64,000 nt of DNA from Pseudomonas sp. Irchel s3h17 (GCF_900187505.1 NZ_FYDL01000003.1:248001-312000), one strand, 5' to 3'; shown: positions 47,927 through 58,221, numbered from the stretch's first letter. Numbers and translations: made by a program. Notes: a model not told the origin generated them from the letters alone.

Positions 47927-49153
47927 TCACTCCTTGCTTGAAATGCCAGATAGGGCGGCAGGTACTTGAAACACATGTCGCAAATAGGCGACGAAATTCG
48001 GGTCTTTGCACTGTGTCTTCCCAGGTTCGTCGGAGATCTTGGCGACGGGCTGGTCATTGCAGGCTGCCATTTTAAGCACGATGCTCATCGGGTCGACACC
48101 CGGAATGTCGCACGTCAGGTTGGTGCCAATGCCGAAGCTGACATTGATCCGACCGCGCAGCGCCCGGAATATCTCCAGCGACTTGGGCAGTGTCAGGCTG
48201 TCGGAGAATACCAGTGTCTTGCTCATCGGCTCGATACCCAGCTTATGGTAGTGGGCGATGGCTTTTTCGGCCCAGATGATCGGGTCGCCGGAGTCGTGGC
48301 GTAGGCCGTCGAACAGCTTGGCGAAGTACAGGTCGAAATCGTTGAGGAAGGCATCGGTGGTGATGCAGTCGGTCAGGGCGATGCCCAGTAACCCACGGTA
48401 CTCGCGCACCCAGCAATCCAGCGCGGCGATCTGGCTATCGATCAGGCGCGGGCCCAGTTGCTGGTGGGCCATGATCCATTCGTGGGCCATGGTGCCCAGC
48501 GGCTTCATGTCGAGCTCGCGGGACAGATGCACATTGCTGGTGCCGACAAAGCGCCCGGGGAAATCGTGCTTGAGCACGTTCACCACTTCTTCCTGCACGC
48601 GGTAGGAGAAGCGTCGACGGGTGCCGAAATCGGCTACCTGCAGGTGCGCGAGTTCATCGGCGCTGGCGTTGGCGCTTAACCAGTCGAATTTGCGATACAG
48701 CTGTTCACGCACCTGCTCCATGACAACTTCACGGTAGCGATAGCGGTTGCGCACTTCGCTGACAATCGCCAGCAGTGGCACCTCGAACAGAATCACATGC
48801 AGCCATGGTCCGCGCAGGCGGATAAACAGTTCGCCGTTCTCGATACCGGTGTGGAGGTAGCGCAGGTTGAAGCGAAAGAGCCCGAGAAAACGCAGGAAGT
48901 CCGGCTTGAGGAAGCTGATACGCTCCAGGAAACCCAGCTGATCGGCACTCAGGCTCAACTCGGCCAGGCGTTCGACCTGAAAACGGATCTCCGCCAGATA
49001 AGGGCGCAGGTCCTCGCTATTGCGGCAGCGAAATTCCCATTCGACTTCCACGTTGGGGTAGTTGTGCAGCACCGCCTGCATCATGGTCAACTTGTAGAAG
49101 TCGGTGTCGAGCAGGTTCTGCACGATGCGATCGGCAAACACACTCTCGCTCAT
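47927..49153 (-). CDS. pncB: Nicotinate phosphoribosyltransferase
   Basis: 408 residues. First step of the Preiss-Handler pathway, nicotinate plus PRPP to NaMN. Opening [56 protein letters not shown] (phosphohistidine region) and [17 protein letters not shown] ribosome site before 49153. Confidence 0.95.
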   Translation of the reverse strand: MSESVFADRIVQNLLDTDFYKLTMMQAVLHNYPNVEVEWEFRCRNSEDLRPYLAEIRFQVERLAELSLSADQLGFLERISFLKPDFLRFLGLFRFNLRYLHTGIENGELFIRLRGPWLHVILFEVPLLAIVSEVRNRYRYREVVMEQVREQLYRKFDWLSANASADELAHLQVADFGTRRRFSYRVQEEVVNVLKHDFPGRFVGTSNVHLSRELDMKPLGTMAHEWIMAHQQLGPRLIDSQIAALDCWVREYRGLLGIALTDCITTDAFLNDFDLYFAKLFDGLRHDSGDPIIWAEKAIAHYHKLGIEPMSKTLVFSDSLTLPKSLEIFRALRGRINVSFGIGTNLTCDIPGVDPMSIVLKMAACNDQPVAKISDEPGKTQCKDPNFVAYLRHVFQVPAALSGISSKE

Positions 49154-49275
49154 AACGGGTCTCTCCAGGCGGGTCGCGGCCTGTGGCAGCGACGTTGCAG
49201 CGGTATCAATGAAAGGGGCTAGTGGCGCATATCCGTGGCGGGTAGTGCCAGCGATTTTTTGGACGATAGCGATCT

Positions 49276-49420
49276 CTGTGGCGAGGGAGCTTGCTCCCGT
49301 TGGGGTGAAAAGCGGCCCCGACTACAGCCACTGCGTTCTATCGGGAAGAAGGCATTTACCGTTTTGCGGCGGCTTCGCCCGAACGCGGACTGGCCGACGG
49401 GAGCAAGCTCCCTCGCCACA
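49276..49420. repeat. REPIN between pncB and the LysR gene
   Basis: TGTGGCGAGGGAGCTTGCTC left arm, GGGAGCAAGCTCCCTCGCCA right arm, about 95-base centre with a CGGCGGCTTCGCCCG hairpin. It fills most of the 301-base gap. Confidence 0.85.
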
Positions 49421-49454
49421 AAGGTTGTGCTTGGCCGCAGGTTTTTGTGAATCC

Positions 49455-50366
49455 TCAAATCTGCGGCGCATCCGGGCTATCGATCTGCTCCAGCATCCAC
49501 TTCACGAAGTCACGCACCTTGGGCACTTCCGCCGAGTGTTCGGGGTAGGCCAGGTAATAGGCATCGCTGCTGGGCATTGCATGCTGCCAGGGAATGACCA
49601 GTTTGCCGTCAGCCAGTTCCTCTTCCACCAGGAACCGGGGCAGCAGGGCGACACCGCAGCCGACTTGCGCTGCACGGATGCACATGTAGAAGGTTTCGAA
49701 GCGCGGGCCGTGGTAGCTGTGCTCGGTCTGGTAACCCTGGCTGTCGAACCAGTCGTGCCAGGCTTGTGGCCGCGAGGCATTTTGCAACAGCACCAGGTCG
49801 GTGAGCTGGGTCGGGTCGGTGAACGGCCGATCCGGCAGGCTGCCGGGTGCGCACACCGGCACCAGTTCTTCGCCAAACAGCTTCAGGCACTCGGTGCCGG
49901 GCCGTGAGCCCTGTCCGAAGTAGAACGCCAGGTCGCTGCGCCCTTGCAGCAGGTCGTCAGCCTCCTGCTCGTTGCACAGGTCCAGGTGAATCTGTGGATG
50001 ACGCAGGCGCCAGCCTTTGAGGCGTGGCACCAGCCAGCGCGCGCCAAAGGTAGAAGGCGTGGATACCCGCAGGACTTCCGTCTCGCCGCCGTAGGAGCGC
50101 AGGTAATGCGTCGACATCTCGACTTGCGTGAGGATTTTTCGGACTTCAACCAGATACAAATCCCCCGCCGGGGTCATTTGCAGGCGCCGGCGCACCCGAC
50201 GGAACAGCAGGTGCTGCAGCAGCTCTTCGAGTTGGGCGACCTGTTTGCTGACGGCGCTCTGGGTCAGGTTCAGCTCTTCGGCGGCGCGGGTGAAGCTCAG
50301 GTGACGGGTGACCGCCTCGAAGCACTGCAGGGCGGTGATCGAGGGCAGGTGGCGTTTATTCAGCAT
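49455..50366 (-). CDS. LysR family transcriptional regulator, divergent from amaB
   Basis: 303 residues. N-terminal winged HTH (ALQCFEAVTRHLSFTRAAEE, NLTQSAVSKQVAQLEELLQH) and a LysR substrate domain of the GcvA-like kind. Divergent from amaB with 164 bases between, so it is the probable activator of the pipecolate pathway and autoregulator. The gene pair LysR/amaB/amaA is the P. putida arrangement. Confidence 0.85.
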   Translation of the reverse strand: MLNKRHLPSITALQCFEAVTRHLSFTRAAEELNLTQSAVSKQVAQLEELLQHLLFRRVRRRLQMTPAGDLYLVEVRKILTQVEMSTHYLRSYGGETEVLRVSTPSTFGARWLVPRLKGWRLRHPQIHLDLCNEQEADDLLQGRSDLAFYFGQGSRPGTECLKLFGEELVPVCAPGSLPDRPFTDPTQLTDLVLLQNASRPQAWHDWFDSQGYQTEHSYHGPRFETFYMCIRAAQVGCGVALLPRFLVEEELADGKLVIPWQHAMPSSDAYYLAYPEHSAEVPKVRDFVKWMLEQIDSPDAPQI

Positions 50367-50530
50367 GGGAGGTCCCTTGTTCTTGTTGCAACGCTTTGCA
50401 TGAATAAACGGAATGATATCTCGCCTAATCGTCGTTTGTTGGCAAGTCTCGGGCCGGCTACAACTAAAGGCCTGTAGCCGCGTGTCAGCGGGCTGTGAAT
50501 TTTCTGCTTTTCACTTTGAAGGAGTGACCC

Positions 50531-52021
50531 ATGGTTGCCGCATTGCTTGATCGTTTGGGGGTGAACCCGGCCCTGTACCAGAACGGCAAACAGCCCGTGC
50601 ATTCACCGATCGACGGCAGCCAGATTGCCTCGGTGAACTGGGAAGGTGCCGCCGAAGTCGAGCAGCAGGTCAGTCGCGCCGAGCATGCGTTCGACCTGTG
50701 GCGCAAGGTCCCGGCCCCGCGTCGCGGTGAACTGGTGCGCCAGTTCGGCGAAGTACTGCGTGAGTACAAGGCCGACCTGGGCGAACTGGTGTCCTGGGAA
50801 GCCGGCAAGATCACTCAGGAAGGCCTGGGTGAAGTACAGGAAATGATCGACATCTGTGATTTCGCCGTCGGCCTGTCGCGCCAGTTGTACGGCTTGACCA
50901 TCGCCTCCGAACGTCCGGGCCACCACATGCGCGAGTCCTGGCATCCACTGGGGGTGGTGGGGGTGATCAGCGCCTTCAACTTCCCGGTCGCGGTCTGGGC
51001 CTGGAATACCACCCTGGCGCTGGTCTGCGGTAACTCGGTGATCTGGAAACCGTCGGAGAAGACCCCGCTCACCGCCCTGGCCTGCCAGGCGCTGTTCGAG
51101 CGCGTAGTGAAAAACTTCAGTGATGCCCCGCCGTACCTGAGCCAGGTGATTATCGGCGGCCGCGATGCCGGCGAAGCGTTGGTGGACGACCCGCGTGTGG
51201 CCCTGGTCAGCGCCACCGGCAGTACCCGCATGGGACGTGAAGTGGCGCCGAAGATCGCTGCGCGATTCGCCCGCAGCATTCTGGAACTGGGGGGCAACAA
51301 CGCGATGATCCTCGGCCCAAGCGCTGACCTGGACATGGCGGTGCGAGCCATCCTGTTCAGTGCGGTCGGCACCGCCGGCCAGCGTTGCACCACCCTGCGT
51401 CGCTTGATCGCCCACGAGTCGGTCAAGGAAGAGATTGTCACCCGCCTCAAGGCGGCTTACTCCAAAGTGCGTATCGGCCACCCGCTGGAAGGCAACCTGG
51501 TGGGGCCGCTGATCGACAAGCAGAGTTTCGAGAGCATGCAGGACGCGCTGGAACAGGCCTTGAGTGAAGGCGGCCGGGTGTTTGGCGGCAAGCGTCAGCT
51601 CGAGGGCCAGTTCCCGAATGCGTACTACGTCTCGCCGGCCATCGTGGAAATGCCGGAGCAGAGCGACGTGGTGTGCAGCGAGACCTTTGCTCCGATTCTG
51701 TATGTGGTCGGCTACAGCGACTTCGCCGAAGCGCTGCGCCTGAACAACGCGGTACCGCAAGGCTTGTCGTCGTGCATCTTCACCACGGACGTGCGTGAAG
51801 CCGAACAATTCATGTCGGCGGTGGGCAGTGACTGCGGCATTGCCAACGTCAACATTGGTCCGAGCGGGGCAGAAATCGGCGGCGCGTTTGGCGGTGAAAA
51901 AGAAACCGGCGGCGGTCGCGAATCGGGCTCCGATGCCTGGCGTGGCTACATGCGCCGGCAGACCAATACGGTCAACTACTCGCTGGAGCTGCCGTTGGCA
52001 CAGGGCATCACGTTCGACTAG
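50531..52021 (+). CDS. amaB: L-piperidine-6-carboxylate (aminoadipate semialdehyde) dehydrogenase
   Basis: 496 residues. ALDH7-class aldehyde dehydrogenase: oxidises delta-1-piperideine-6-carboxylate/aminoadipate semialdehyde to 2-aminoadipate in lysine catabolism. Motifs: SAFNFPVAVWAWNTTLALVC, LELGGNNA (general base Glu) and GTAGQRCTTLRR (catalytic Cys). AAGGAG before ATG 50531. Function by family plus neighbour amaA. Confidence 0.9.
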   Translation: MVAALLDRLGVNPALYQNGKQPVHSPIDGSQIASVNWEGAAEVEQQVSRAEHAFDLWRKVPAPRRGELVRQFGEVLREYKADLGELVSWEAGKITQEGLGEVQEMIDICDFAVGLSRQLYGLTIASERPGHHMRESWHPLGVVGVISAFNFPVAVWAWNTTLALVCGNSVIWKPSEKTPLTALACQALFERVVKNFSDAPPYLSQVIIGGRDAGEALVDDPRVALVSATGSTRMGREVAPKIAARFARSILELGGNNAMILGPSADLDMAVRAILFSAVGTAGQRCTTLRRLIAHESVKEEIVTRLKAAYSKVRIGHPLEGNLVGPLIDKQSFESMQDALEQALSEGGRVFGGKRQLEGQFPNAYYVSPAIVEMPEQSDVVCSETFAPILYVVGYSDFAEALRLNNAVPQGLSSCIFTTDVREAEQFMSAVGSDCGIANVNIGPSGAEIGGAFGGEKETGGGRESGSDAWRGYMRRQTNTVNYSLELPLAQGITFD

Positions 52022-52047
52022 TTCTCGAGTCGAACCGTGACCCCCTT

Positions 52048-52145
52048 GTAGGAGCGAGCGTGCTCGCGATGAACTCAAAGGTAGCGCGTTTAATCAGAAA
52101 GCACGCGTTATCGTTAACGTCCATCGCGAGCAAGCTCGCTCCTAC
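52048..52145. repeat. REPIN between amaB and amaA
   Basis: GTAGGAGCGAGCGTGCTCGC (52048) and the inverted partner GCGAGCAAGCTCGCTCCTAC (52126-52145). A third REP flavour. It separates the two catabolic genes and may set different expression of amaB and amaA. Confidence 0.85.
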
Positions 52146-52187
52146 AGGTGAACTGTGTGTTGGTTAGGTTTCTGTTGGAGTCTGGCA

Positions 52188-53471
52188 ATGCCGTTACGCG
52201 AAGAGTGCTTATGGGAAAAACTGACGCCGCAACGGCCTGACCGTGCGGCGCTCAAGGGCGAAGTGACGGCGGATGTCTGCGTCATTGGCGCCGGCTTCAC
52301 CGGTTTGTCGGCGGCGGTGCATTTGCTGGAACAGGGCAAAAGCGTCTGCGTACTGGAGGCCCAACGTTGCGGCCAGGGTGGTTCCGGGCGCAATGTCGGC
52401 CTGGTGAACGCGGGCATGTGGATCCCCCCGGACGAGATCGAGGCCGGGTTCGGCGAGGCGGTGGGCAGCCAGCTCAACCGGATGCTCGGTGCGGCACCTG
52501 CCTTGGTGTTCAGCCTGATCGACAAGTACAACATCGATTGCCAGCTACGCCGCGAAGGCACCCTGCACATGGCGCATAACGCCCGTGGCGAAGCCGATCT
52601 GCGCAGTCGCGAGGAGCAATGGAAACGCCGTGGCGCCCCCGTCGAGCTGCTCACTGGCACTGCCTGCGAACAGGCCGCCGGGACTAAAAAGATCGCGGCC
52701 GCGTTGCTCGATCGCCGTGCAGGCACCCTCAACCCGATGGCCTACACCAGTGGTCTGGCCAAGGCGGCGGCGGACCTCGGCGGCCAGTTGTTCGACCACT
52801 CGGCGGTCACCCGGCTGGAGCGCCAGGGCCAGCGCTGGTCGGTGCAAACCGCCCAGGGTTCGGTCATGGCCGAGCAGGTGGTGATTGCCTCCAACGCCTA
52901 CACCGAAGGCGACTGGACCGAGCTGCGCCGTAACTTTTTCCCGGGTTATTACTACCAGGTGGCTTCCGCGCCGCTGACCGAGGAGGCGGCACGGCAGATT
53001 TTGCCGGGGGGGCAGGGGTCCTGGGACACCCGTCAGGTGCTCAGCAGCATTCGTCGTGACCAAGACGGCCGGCTGTTGCTCGGCAGCCTGGGCAACGGCA
53101 GCCAGAAACCGGCGTGGTTTCTCAAGGCCTGGGCCGACCGGGTTCAGCAGCACTATTTTCCGTACCTTGAACCGGTGGATTGGGAGTGCACCTGGACCGG
53201 CTGCATTGCCTTCACGCCCGATCACTTGATGCGATTGTTCGAGCCGGCGCCCGGCTTGGTGGCTGTCACCGGTTACAACGGTCGCGGCGTCACCACGGGC
53301 ACGGTGGTCGGCAAAGCCTTCGCCGATTACCTGTGTAACGGAAATCCTCAAGCCTTGCCGATTCCTTTCGCCCCCATGCAGCCATTGGCCGGGGTGGGCT
53401 TGCGCAGTTGTTTGTACGAGGCGGGTTTTTCCCTCTATCACGCGGGCCAGTGCCTGCGGATTGTCATTTGA
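52188..53471 (+). CDS. amaA: L-pipecolate oxidase (FAD-dependent, DAO family)
   Basis: 427 residues from ATG 52188 (MPLREECLWEKLTPQ), TTGGAG upstream. FAD/DAO fold: dinucleotide motif VIGAGFTGLSAAVHLLEQGK, GQGGSGRNVGLVNAG, and C-terminal VTGYNGRGVTTGTVVGK. Oxidises L-pipecolate to piperideine-6-carboxylate, the substrate of AmaB. Assignment rests on family and on the amaB/LysR context. Confidence 0.86.
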   Translation: MPLREECLWEKLTPQRPDRAALKGEVTADVCVIGAGFTGLSAAVHLLEQGKSVCVLEAQRCGQGGSGRNVGLVNAGMWIPPDEIEAGFGEAVGSQLNRMLGAAPALVFSLIDKYNIDCQLRREGTLHMAHNARGEADLRSREEQWKRRGAPVELLTGTACEQAAGTKKIAAALLDRRAGTLNPMAYTSGLAKAAADLGGQLFDHSAVTRLERQGQRWSVQTAQGSVMAEQVVIASNAYTEGDWTELRRNFFPGYYYQVASAPLTEEAARQILPGGQGSWDTRQVLSSIRRDQDGRLLLGSLGNGSQKPAWFLKAWADRVQQHYFPYLEPVDWECTWTGCIAFTPDHLMRLFEPAPGLVAVTGYNGRGVTTGTVVGKAFADYLCNGNPQALPIPFAPMQPLAGVGLRSCLYEAGFSLYHAGQCLRIVI

Positions 53472-53763
53472 TCCGGTGAATTTGCTCTTTGGAAGCGGCG
53501 CTTTTTGGCGCAGCGACTAGCCTGTAGTGGTGCGCGTTGTAGCAGTGGCGCACCCGCAGTGTGCAGTTCGGTGACGCAGGCTGTTACAAGCTGGTTGCAC
53601 GTCGTTTCTGCTGATGGTTGCAATGGTGGCACGCTGAGGTTGCGCCTTTAAAAAATATTGGTTTCACCTTCTGCGGTTTAGACGGTTGCACGCCCAATGA
53701 AAAAGGGCCCGATTCAGTCGAAATAACAATCAGGCAACGACTTTTCTAAGAATAAAAAACCGA
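53472..53763. other. upstream control region of the branched-chain amino acid operon
   Basis: No coding sequence. Four GGTTGC(A/G) repeats at 53593, 53616, 53638 and 53684 (intervals 23, 22 and 46 bases), and an inverted pair GGTGCGC / GCGCACC at about 53530-53556. These lie about 105-260 bases before the expected start of transcription, the usual place for activator sites of a sigma-54 promoter. Confidence 0.45.
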
Positions 53764-53779
53764 TGGCACGCCCCTTGCT
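53764..53779 (+). promoter_or_regulatory. sigma-54 (RpoN) promoter
   Basis: TGGCACGCCCCTTGCT matches the -24/-12 consensus TGGCACG-N4-TTGCW at every consensus base. 57 bases lie between it and the binding-protein ATG. Confidence 0.85.
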
Positions 53780-53835
53780 CTGAGCATTCAGGAAGTCGCA
53801 GTGCCAACTATAAAAAAACCTTGGAGCACCACCTC

Positions 53836-54969
53836 ATGTCCCAGACGTTTTACAAGAAAGGTTTTCTGACCCTTGCAGTGGCAGCTGCGTTGGGTGTTTC
53901 TGCGTTTGCCCAGGCCGATGTAAAAATTGGCGTGGCGGGTCCGATGACAGGCGCTAACGCGGCATTTGGCGAGCAGTACATGAAGGGTGCACAGGCAGCG
54001 GCTGACGCCGTGAATGCGGCAGGTGGCGTCAACGGGGAGAAAGTCGTCCTGGTCAAAGGCGATGACGCCTGCGAGCCAAAACAGGCCGTGACGGTCGCCA
54101 AGGACCTCACCAACCAGAAAGTCGCAGGCGTGGTCGGGCACTTCTGCTCTTCTTCGACCATTCCAGCATCCGAGATCTACGACGAGGCCGGGATCATTAC
54201 GATTACTCCGGGCTCCACCAACCCGAAGGTGACCGAGCGCGGTCTGAGCGCCATGTTCCGTATGTGCGGTCGTGACGACCAGCAGGGCATCGTTGCCGGC
54301 GACTACATCGTCGATGTGCTCAAGGGCAAGAAAGTCGTCGTATTGCATGACAAGGATACCTACGGTCAGGGCCTGGCGGACGCCACCAAGGCTCAACTGG
54401 TCAAGCGCGGTGTGGAACCTGTCCTATATGAAGGCCTGACCCGCGGCGAGAAAGACTTCAGCGCTGTGGTGACCAAGATCCGTGGCGCGGGTGCCGATGT
54501 GGTGTATTTCGGTGGCCTGCATCCGGAAGCCGGCCCGCTGGTTCGCCAGATTCGTGAACAAGGCCTCAAGGACGTCAAGTTCATGTCCGATGACGGCATC
54601 GTCACCGACGAGCTGGTCACCACTGCCGGCGGTGCGCAATACGTCGATGGCGTGCTGATGACCTTCGGCGCCGACCCCCGCATGCTGCCAGAGAGCAAGG
54701 CCGTGGTGGATGCGTTCCGCAAGGCCGGCACCGAGCCTGAGGGCTACACCCTGTACGCCTACGCTTCGGTCCAGACACTGGCCGCCGGTTTTAACGGTGC
54801 CAAGTCCAACAAGGGCGAAGACGCTGCCAAATGGCTGAAAGCCAACCCGGTCAAAACCGTGATGGGCGAGAAGACCTGGGATGGCAAGGGCGACCTGAAA
54901 ATCTCCGACTATGTGGTTTACCAGTGGGACAAGGACGGCAAATACCACCAGCTCGAAAAACAGAAGTGA
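53836..54969 (+). CDS. braC: Branched-chain amino acid ABC transporter binding protein
   Basis: 377 residues. Periplasmic Leu/Ile/Val-type binding protein. Signal peptide MSQTFYKKGFLTLAVAAALG ending near FAQA. Core VKIGVAGPMTGANAAFGEQY, NAAGGVNGEKV, and the Cys pair in DDACEPKQ and GHFCSSST. Start ATG 53836 with TTGGAG at 53821. The 167-base gap to the permease gene contains no clear terminator. bra names are by family; a liv/bra paralogue is equally possible. Confidence 0.88.
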   Translation: MSQTFYKKGFLTLAVAAALGVSAFAQADVKIGVAGPMTGANAAFGEQYMKGAQAAADAVNAAGGVNGEKVVLVKGDDACEPKQAVTVAKDLTNQKVAGVVGHFCSSSTIPASEIYDEAGIITITPGSTNPKVTERGLSAMFRMCGRDDQQGIVAGDYIVDVLKGKKVVVLHDKDTYGQGLADATKAQLVKRGVEPVLYEGLTRGEKDFSAVVTKIRGAGADVVYFGGLHPEAGPLVRQIREQGLKDVKFMSDDGIVTDELVTTAGGAQYVDGVLMTFGADPRMLPESKAVVDAFRKAGTEPEGYTLYAYASVQTLAAGFNGAKSNKGEDAAKWLKANPVKTVMGEKTWDGKGDLKISDYVVYQWDKDGKYHQLEKQK

Positions 54970-55136
54970 CCTGAGCGTTTGAGCCGGTCGCCCCGATGGA
55001 GCGGCCGGCTGCAACGTGTCCGTGCAGTACCTGTCTTTTCTCGGAGAGCTGCACACGCCTCTGTATTTCGGTTGGCTGAACCCCAGGCCGTGGCAGCGGG
55101 TGCTTGTGCAGTCTCTCAAATGCGTGAGATTGCGTT

Positions 55137-56051
55137 ATGGATGGTATTTTCCTGCAGCAACTGGTCAATGGCCTGACCCTCGGGTCGGTCTATGGCCTGA
55201 TCGCCATCGGCTACACAATGGTCTATGGCATCATTGGCATGATCAACTTCGCCCACGGCGAGGTTTACATGATTTCCGCTTACCTCGCGGCAATCAGTCT
55301 GGCACTGCTGGCTTACTTCGGTATTGAATCCTTCCCGCTGTTGATGCTCGGTACACTGGTCTTCACCATCATCGTTACGGCGGTGTATGGCTGGGTCATC
55401 GAGCGTGTCGCCTACAAACCGCTGCGCAACTCCACACGACTGGCACCGCTGATCAGCGCCATCGGTATTTCCCTGATCCTGCAAAACTATGCACAGATCA
55501 GCCAGGGCGCCCGCCAGCAAGGGGTCCCGACGCTGCTCAGCGGTGCATGGCGGGTTGATATCGGCACTGGCTTCGTCCAGCTCACCTACACCAAGATCTT
55601 CATTCTGGTCGCGGCATTCGCCGGCATGGCGCTGCTGACCTACGTCATCAAGTACACCAAGCTCGGCCGCATGTGCCGTGCCACCCAGCAAGACCGCAAG
55701 ATGGCCTCGATCCTGGGGATCAACACCGACCGGGTGATTTCCTACGTGTTCATCATCGGCGCCGCCATGGCGGCGCTGGCCGGTGTACTGATCACCATGA
55801 ACTACGGCACCTTCGACTTCTACGCAGGCTTCGTTATCGGCATCAAGGCGTTCACCGCAGCGGTACTCGGCGGCATCGGTTCGCTGCCGGGTGCGATGCT
55901 CGGCGGGATCATTCTGGGGATCTCCGAGTCGCTGTTTTCCGGTCTTGTCAACTCGGACTACAAAGACGTTTTCAGCTTCTCGCTGCTCGTTCTGGTTCTG
56001 GTCTTTCGGCCTCAAGGCCTGCTCGGCCGCCCTCTTGTGTCGAAGGTGTAA
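55137..56051 (+). CDS. braD: Branched-chain amino acid ABC permease, LivH/BraD type
   Basis: 304 residues, about eight helices. MDGIFLQQLVNGLTLGSVYG opening and GMINFAHGEVYMISAYLA are diagnostic for LivH. The EAA-like loop is MCRATQQDRKMASILGI. Three bases before braE. Confidence 0.93.
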   Translation: MDGIFLQQLVNGLTLGSVYGLIAIGYTMVYGIIGMINFAHGEVYMISAYLAAISLALLAYFGIESFPLLMLGTLVFTIIVTAVYGWVIERVAYKPLRNSTRLAPLISAIGISLILQNYAQISQGARQQGVPTLLSGAWRVDIGTGFVQLTYTKIFILVAAFAGMALLTYVIKYTKLGRMCRATQQDRKMASILGINTDRVISYVFIIGAAMAALAGVLITMNYGTFDFYAGFVIGIKAFTAAVLGGIGSLPGAMLGGIILGISESLFSGLVNSDYKDVFSFSLLVLVLVFRPQGLLGRPLVSKV

Positions 56052-56054
56052 GCG

Positions 56055-57356
56055 ATGTCTTCAACCCATAAAAAATCGATCGATATCAAACAAAGCCTGG
56101 TCGACGCGATTCTTGCCGGCCTCATTGCCCTGATTGTGTTCGGCCCGATTGTCGGGGTCGTGCTGGATGGTTACAGCTTTATTCTGGAGCCCACGCGTGT
56201 TGCCTGGATCGTTGCCGTGGTAATGGCCGGTCGCTTCGCTCTGAGCCTGTTTCTGCAAACCACCAAGGGCCTGCAGATTCTCGAAGGCTTCGAGAGCACC
56301 GGCTCTGGCGTGCATGTGCTGGCGCCGGACTACAAATCGCAGCTGCGCTGGATCATCCCGCTGCTGATTGTGATCGCCGTGGTCTTCCCGTTCTTCTCCA
56401 ACTCGTACCTGCTGGGGGTGGTGATCCTTGGGTTGATCTACGTGTTGCTCGGCCTGGGTCTGAACATCGTGGTCGGTCTGGCAGGGCTGCTGGACCTGGG
56501 TTACGTAGCGTTCTACGCCATCGGCGCCTACGGCCTGGCGCTGGGTTATCAATACCTCGGGCTGGGGTTCTGGACGGTGTTGCCGCTGGCGGCCATCACT
56601 GCCGGGCTGGCCGGTTGCATCCTCGGTTTCCCGGTGCTGCGTCTGCATGGCGACTACCTGGCCATCGTGACACTGGGCTTTGGTGAAATCATTCGCCTGA
56701 TCCTCAACAACTGGCTGTCGCTGACGGGCGGCCCGAACGGTATGGCGGCGCCTTTGCCAACGTTCTTCGGTCTTGAGTTTGGTAAAAGGGCGAAGGAGGG
56801 AGGCGTGCCGTTCCATGAGTTCTTCGGTATCGCCTACAACCCGGACGTGAAGTATTACTTCATCTACGCCGTGCTGTTCCTCGTCGTGCTGGCGGTGTTG
56901 TACATCAAGGACCGCCTGACCCGCATGCCGGTCGGCCGTGCCTGGGAAGCCTTGCGCGAAGACGAAATCGCCTGCCGTTCGATGGGCCTGAACCACGTAC
57001 TGGTGAAACTCTCCGCGTTCACCATCGGTGCCTCGACTGCCGGTCTGGCCGGGGTGTTCTTTGCCACCTATCAAGGCTTCGTCAACCCGACCTCGTTCAC
57101 CTTCTTCGAGTCGGCGCTGATCCTCGCCATCGTGGTGCTCGGCGGCATGGGCTCGACCATTGGCGTGGTGATCGCGGCGTTCGTGCTGACTGTCGCCCCG
57201 GAACTGCTGCGCGGCTTTGCTGAGTATCGCGTGCTGCTGTTCGGCATGCTGATGGTGTTGATGATGATCTGGCGACCGCGCGGCCTGATTCGGATCAGCC
57301 GTACCGGTGTGACGCCGCGTAAAGGTGCCATCGCGTATGAGAGGAAAACCTCATGA
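56055..57356 (+). CDS. braE: Branched-chain amino acid ABC permease, LivM/BraE type
   Basis: 433 residues, longer than LivH because of an N-terminal extension with extra helices. GLGLNIVVGLAGLLDLGYVAF and GRAWEALREDEIACRSMGLN (ATPase contact loop) are LivM landmarks. Overlaps braF by four bases (ATGA). Confidence 0.93.
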   Translation: MSSTHKKSIDIKQSLVDAILAGLIALIVFGPIVGVVLDGYSFILEPTRVAWIVAVVMAGRFALSLFLQTTKGLQILEGFESTGSGVHVLAPDYKSQLRWIIPLLIVIAVVFPFFSNSYLLGVVILGLIYVLLGLGLNIVVGLAGLLDLGYVAFYAIGAYGLALGYQYLGLGFWTVLPLAAITAGLAGCILGFPVLRLHGDYLAIVTLGFGEIIRLILNNWLSLTGGPNGMAAPLPTFFGLEFGKRAKEGGVPFHEFFGIAYNPDVKYYFIYAVLFLVVLAVLYIKDRLTRMPVGRAWEALREDEIACRSMGLNHVLVKLSAFTIGASTAGLAGVFFATYQGFVNPTSFTFFESALILAIVVLGGMGSTIGVVIAAFVLTVAPELLRGFAEYRVLLFGMLMVLMMIWRPRGLIRISRTGVTPRKGAIAYERKTS

Positions 57357-58221
57357 GTGAAGTCGTACTCTCGGTAGAGAAACTGATGATGCACTTCGGC
57401 GGCATCAAGGCCCTGAGTGACGTCAGCCTGAAGGTCGAACGCAACTCGATCTTCGCCCTGATCGGCCCCAACGGCGCGGGCAAGACCACGGTGTTCAACT
57501 GCCTGACCGGGTTCTACAAAGCCTCCGGTGGCAAGATCGAACTCAATACCCGTGGCGAGAAAACCAACGTCATCAAAATGCTTGGGGAATCGTTCAAGGC
57601 GACCGATTTCGTTTCGCCGAAAAGCTTCGCCAGTCGGCTCTACTACAAGATGTTCGGTGGTACGCACCTGATCAACCGCGCCGGATTGGCACGGACTTTC
57701 CAGAATATTCGCCTGTTCCGGGAAATGTCGGTGCTGGAGAACCTGCTGGTGGCCCAGCACATGTGGGTCAACCGCAACATGCTGGCCGGCATCCTCAACA
57801 CCAAGGGCTATCGCAAGGCCGAAAGCGACGCACTGGACTGCGCGTTCTACTGGCTGGAGGTGGTCGACCTGGTGGACTGCGCCAACCGCCTGGCCGGTGA
57901 ACTGTCCTACGGCCAGCAACGCCGTCTGGAAATCGCCCGGGCCATGTGCACGCGGCCGCAGATCATCTGCCTCGACGAACCGGCCGCTGGCCTCAACCCT
58001 CAGGAAACCGAAGCGCTGAGCGCGATGATCCGGCTGCTGCGTGACGAGCACGATCTGACCGTGGTGCTGATCGAACACGACATGGGCATGGTAATGAGCA
58101 TTTCCGACCACATCGTGGTGCTGGACCACGGCAACGTGATCGCCGAGGGCAGACCCGAAGCGATCCGCAACGATCCGAAAGTGATCGCCGCCTACCTGGG
58201 TGCTGACGAAGAGGAGGTGGT

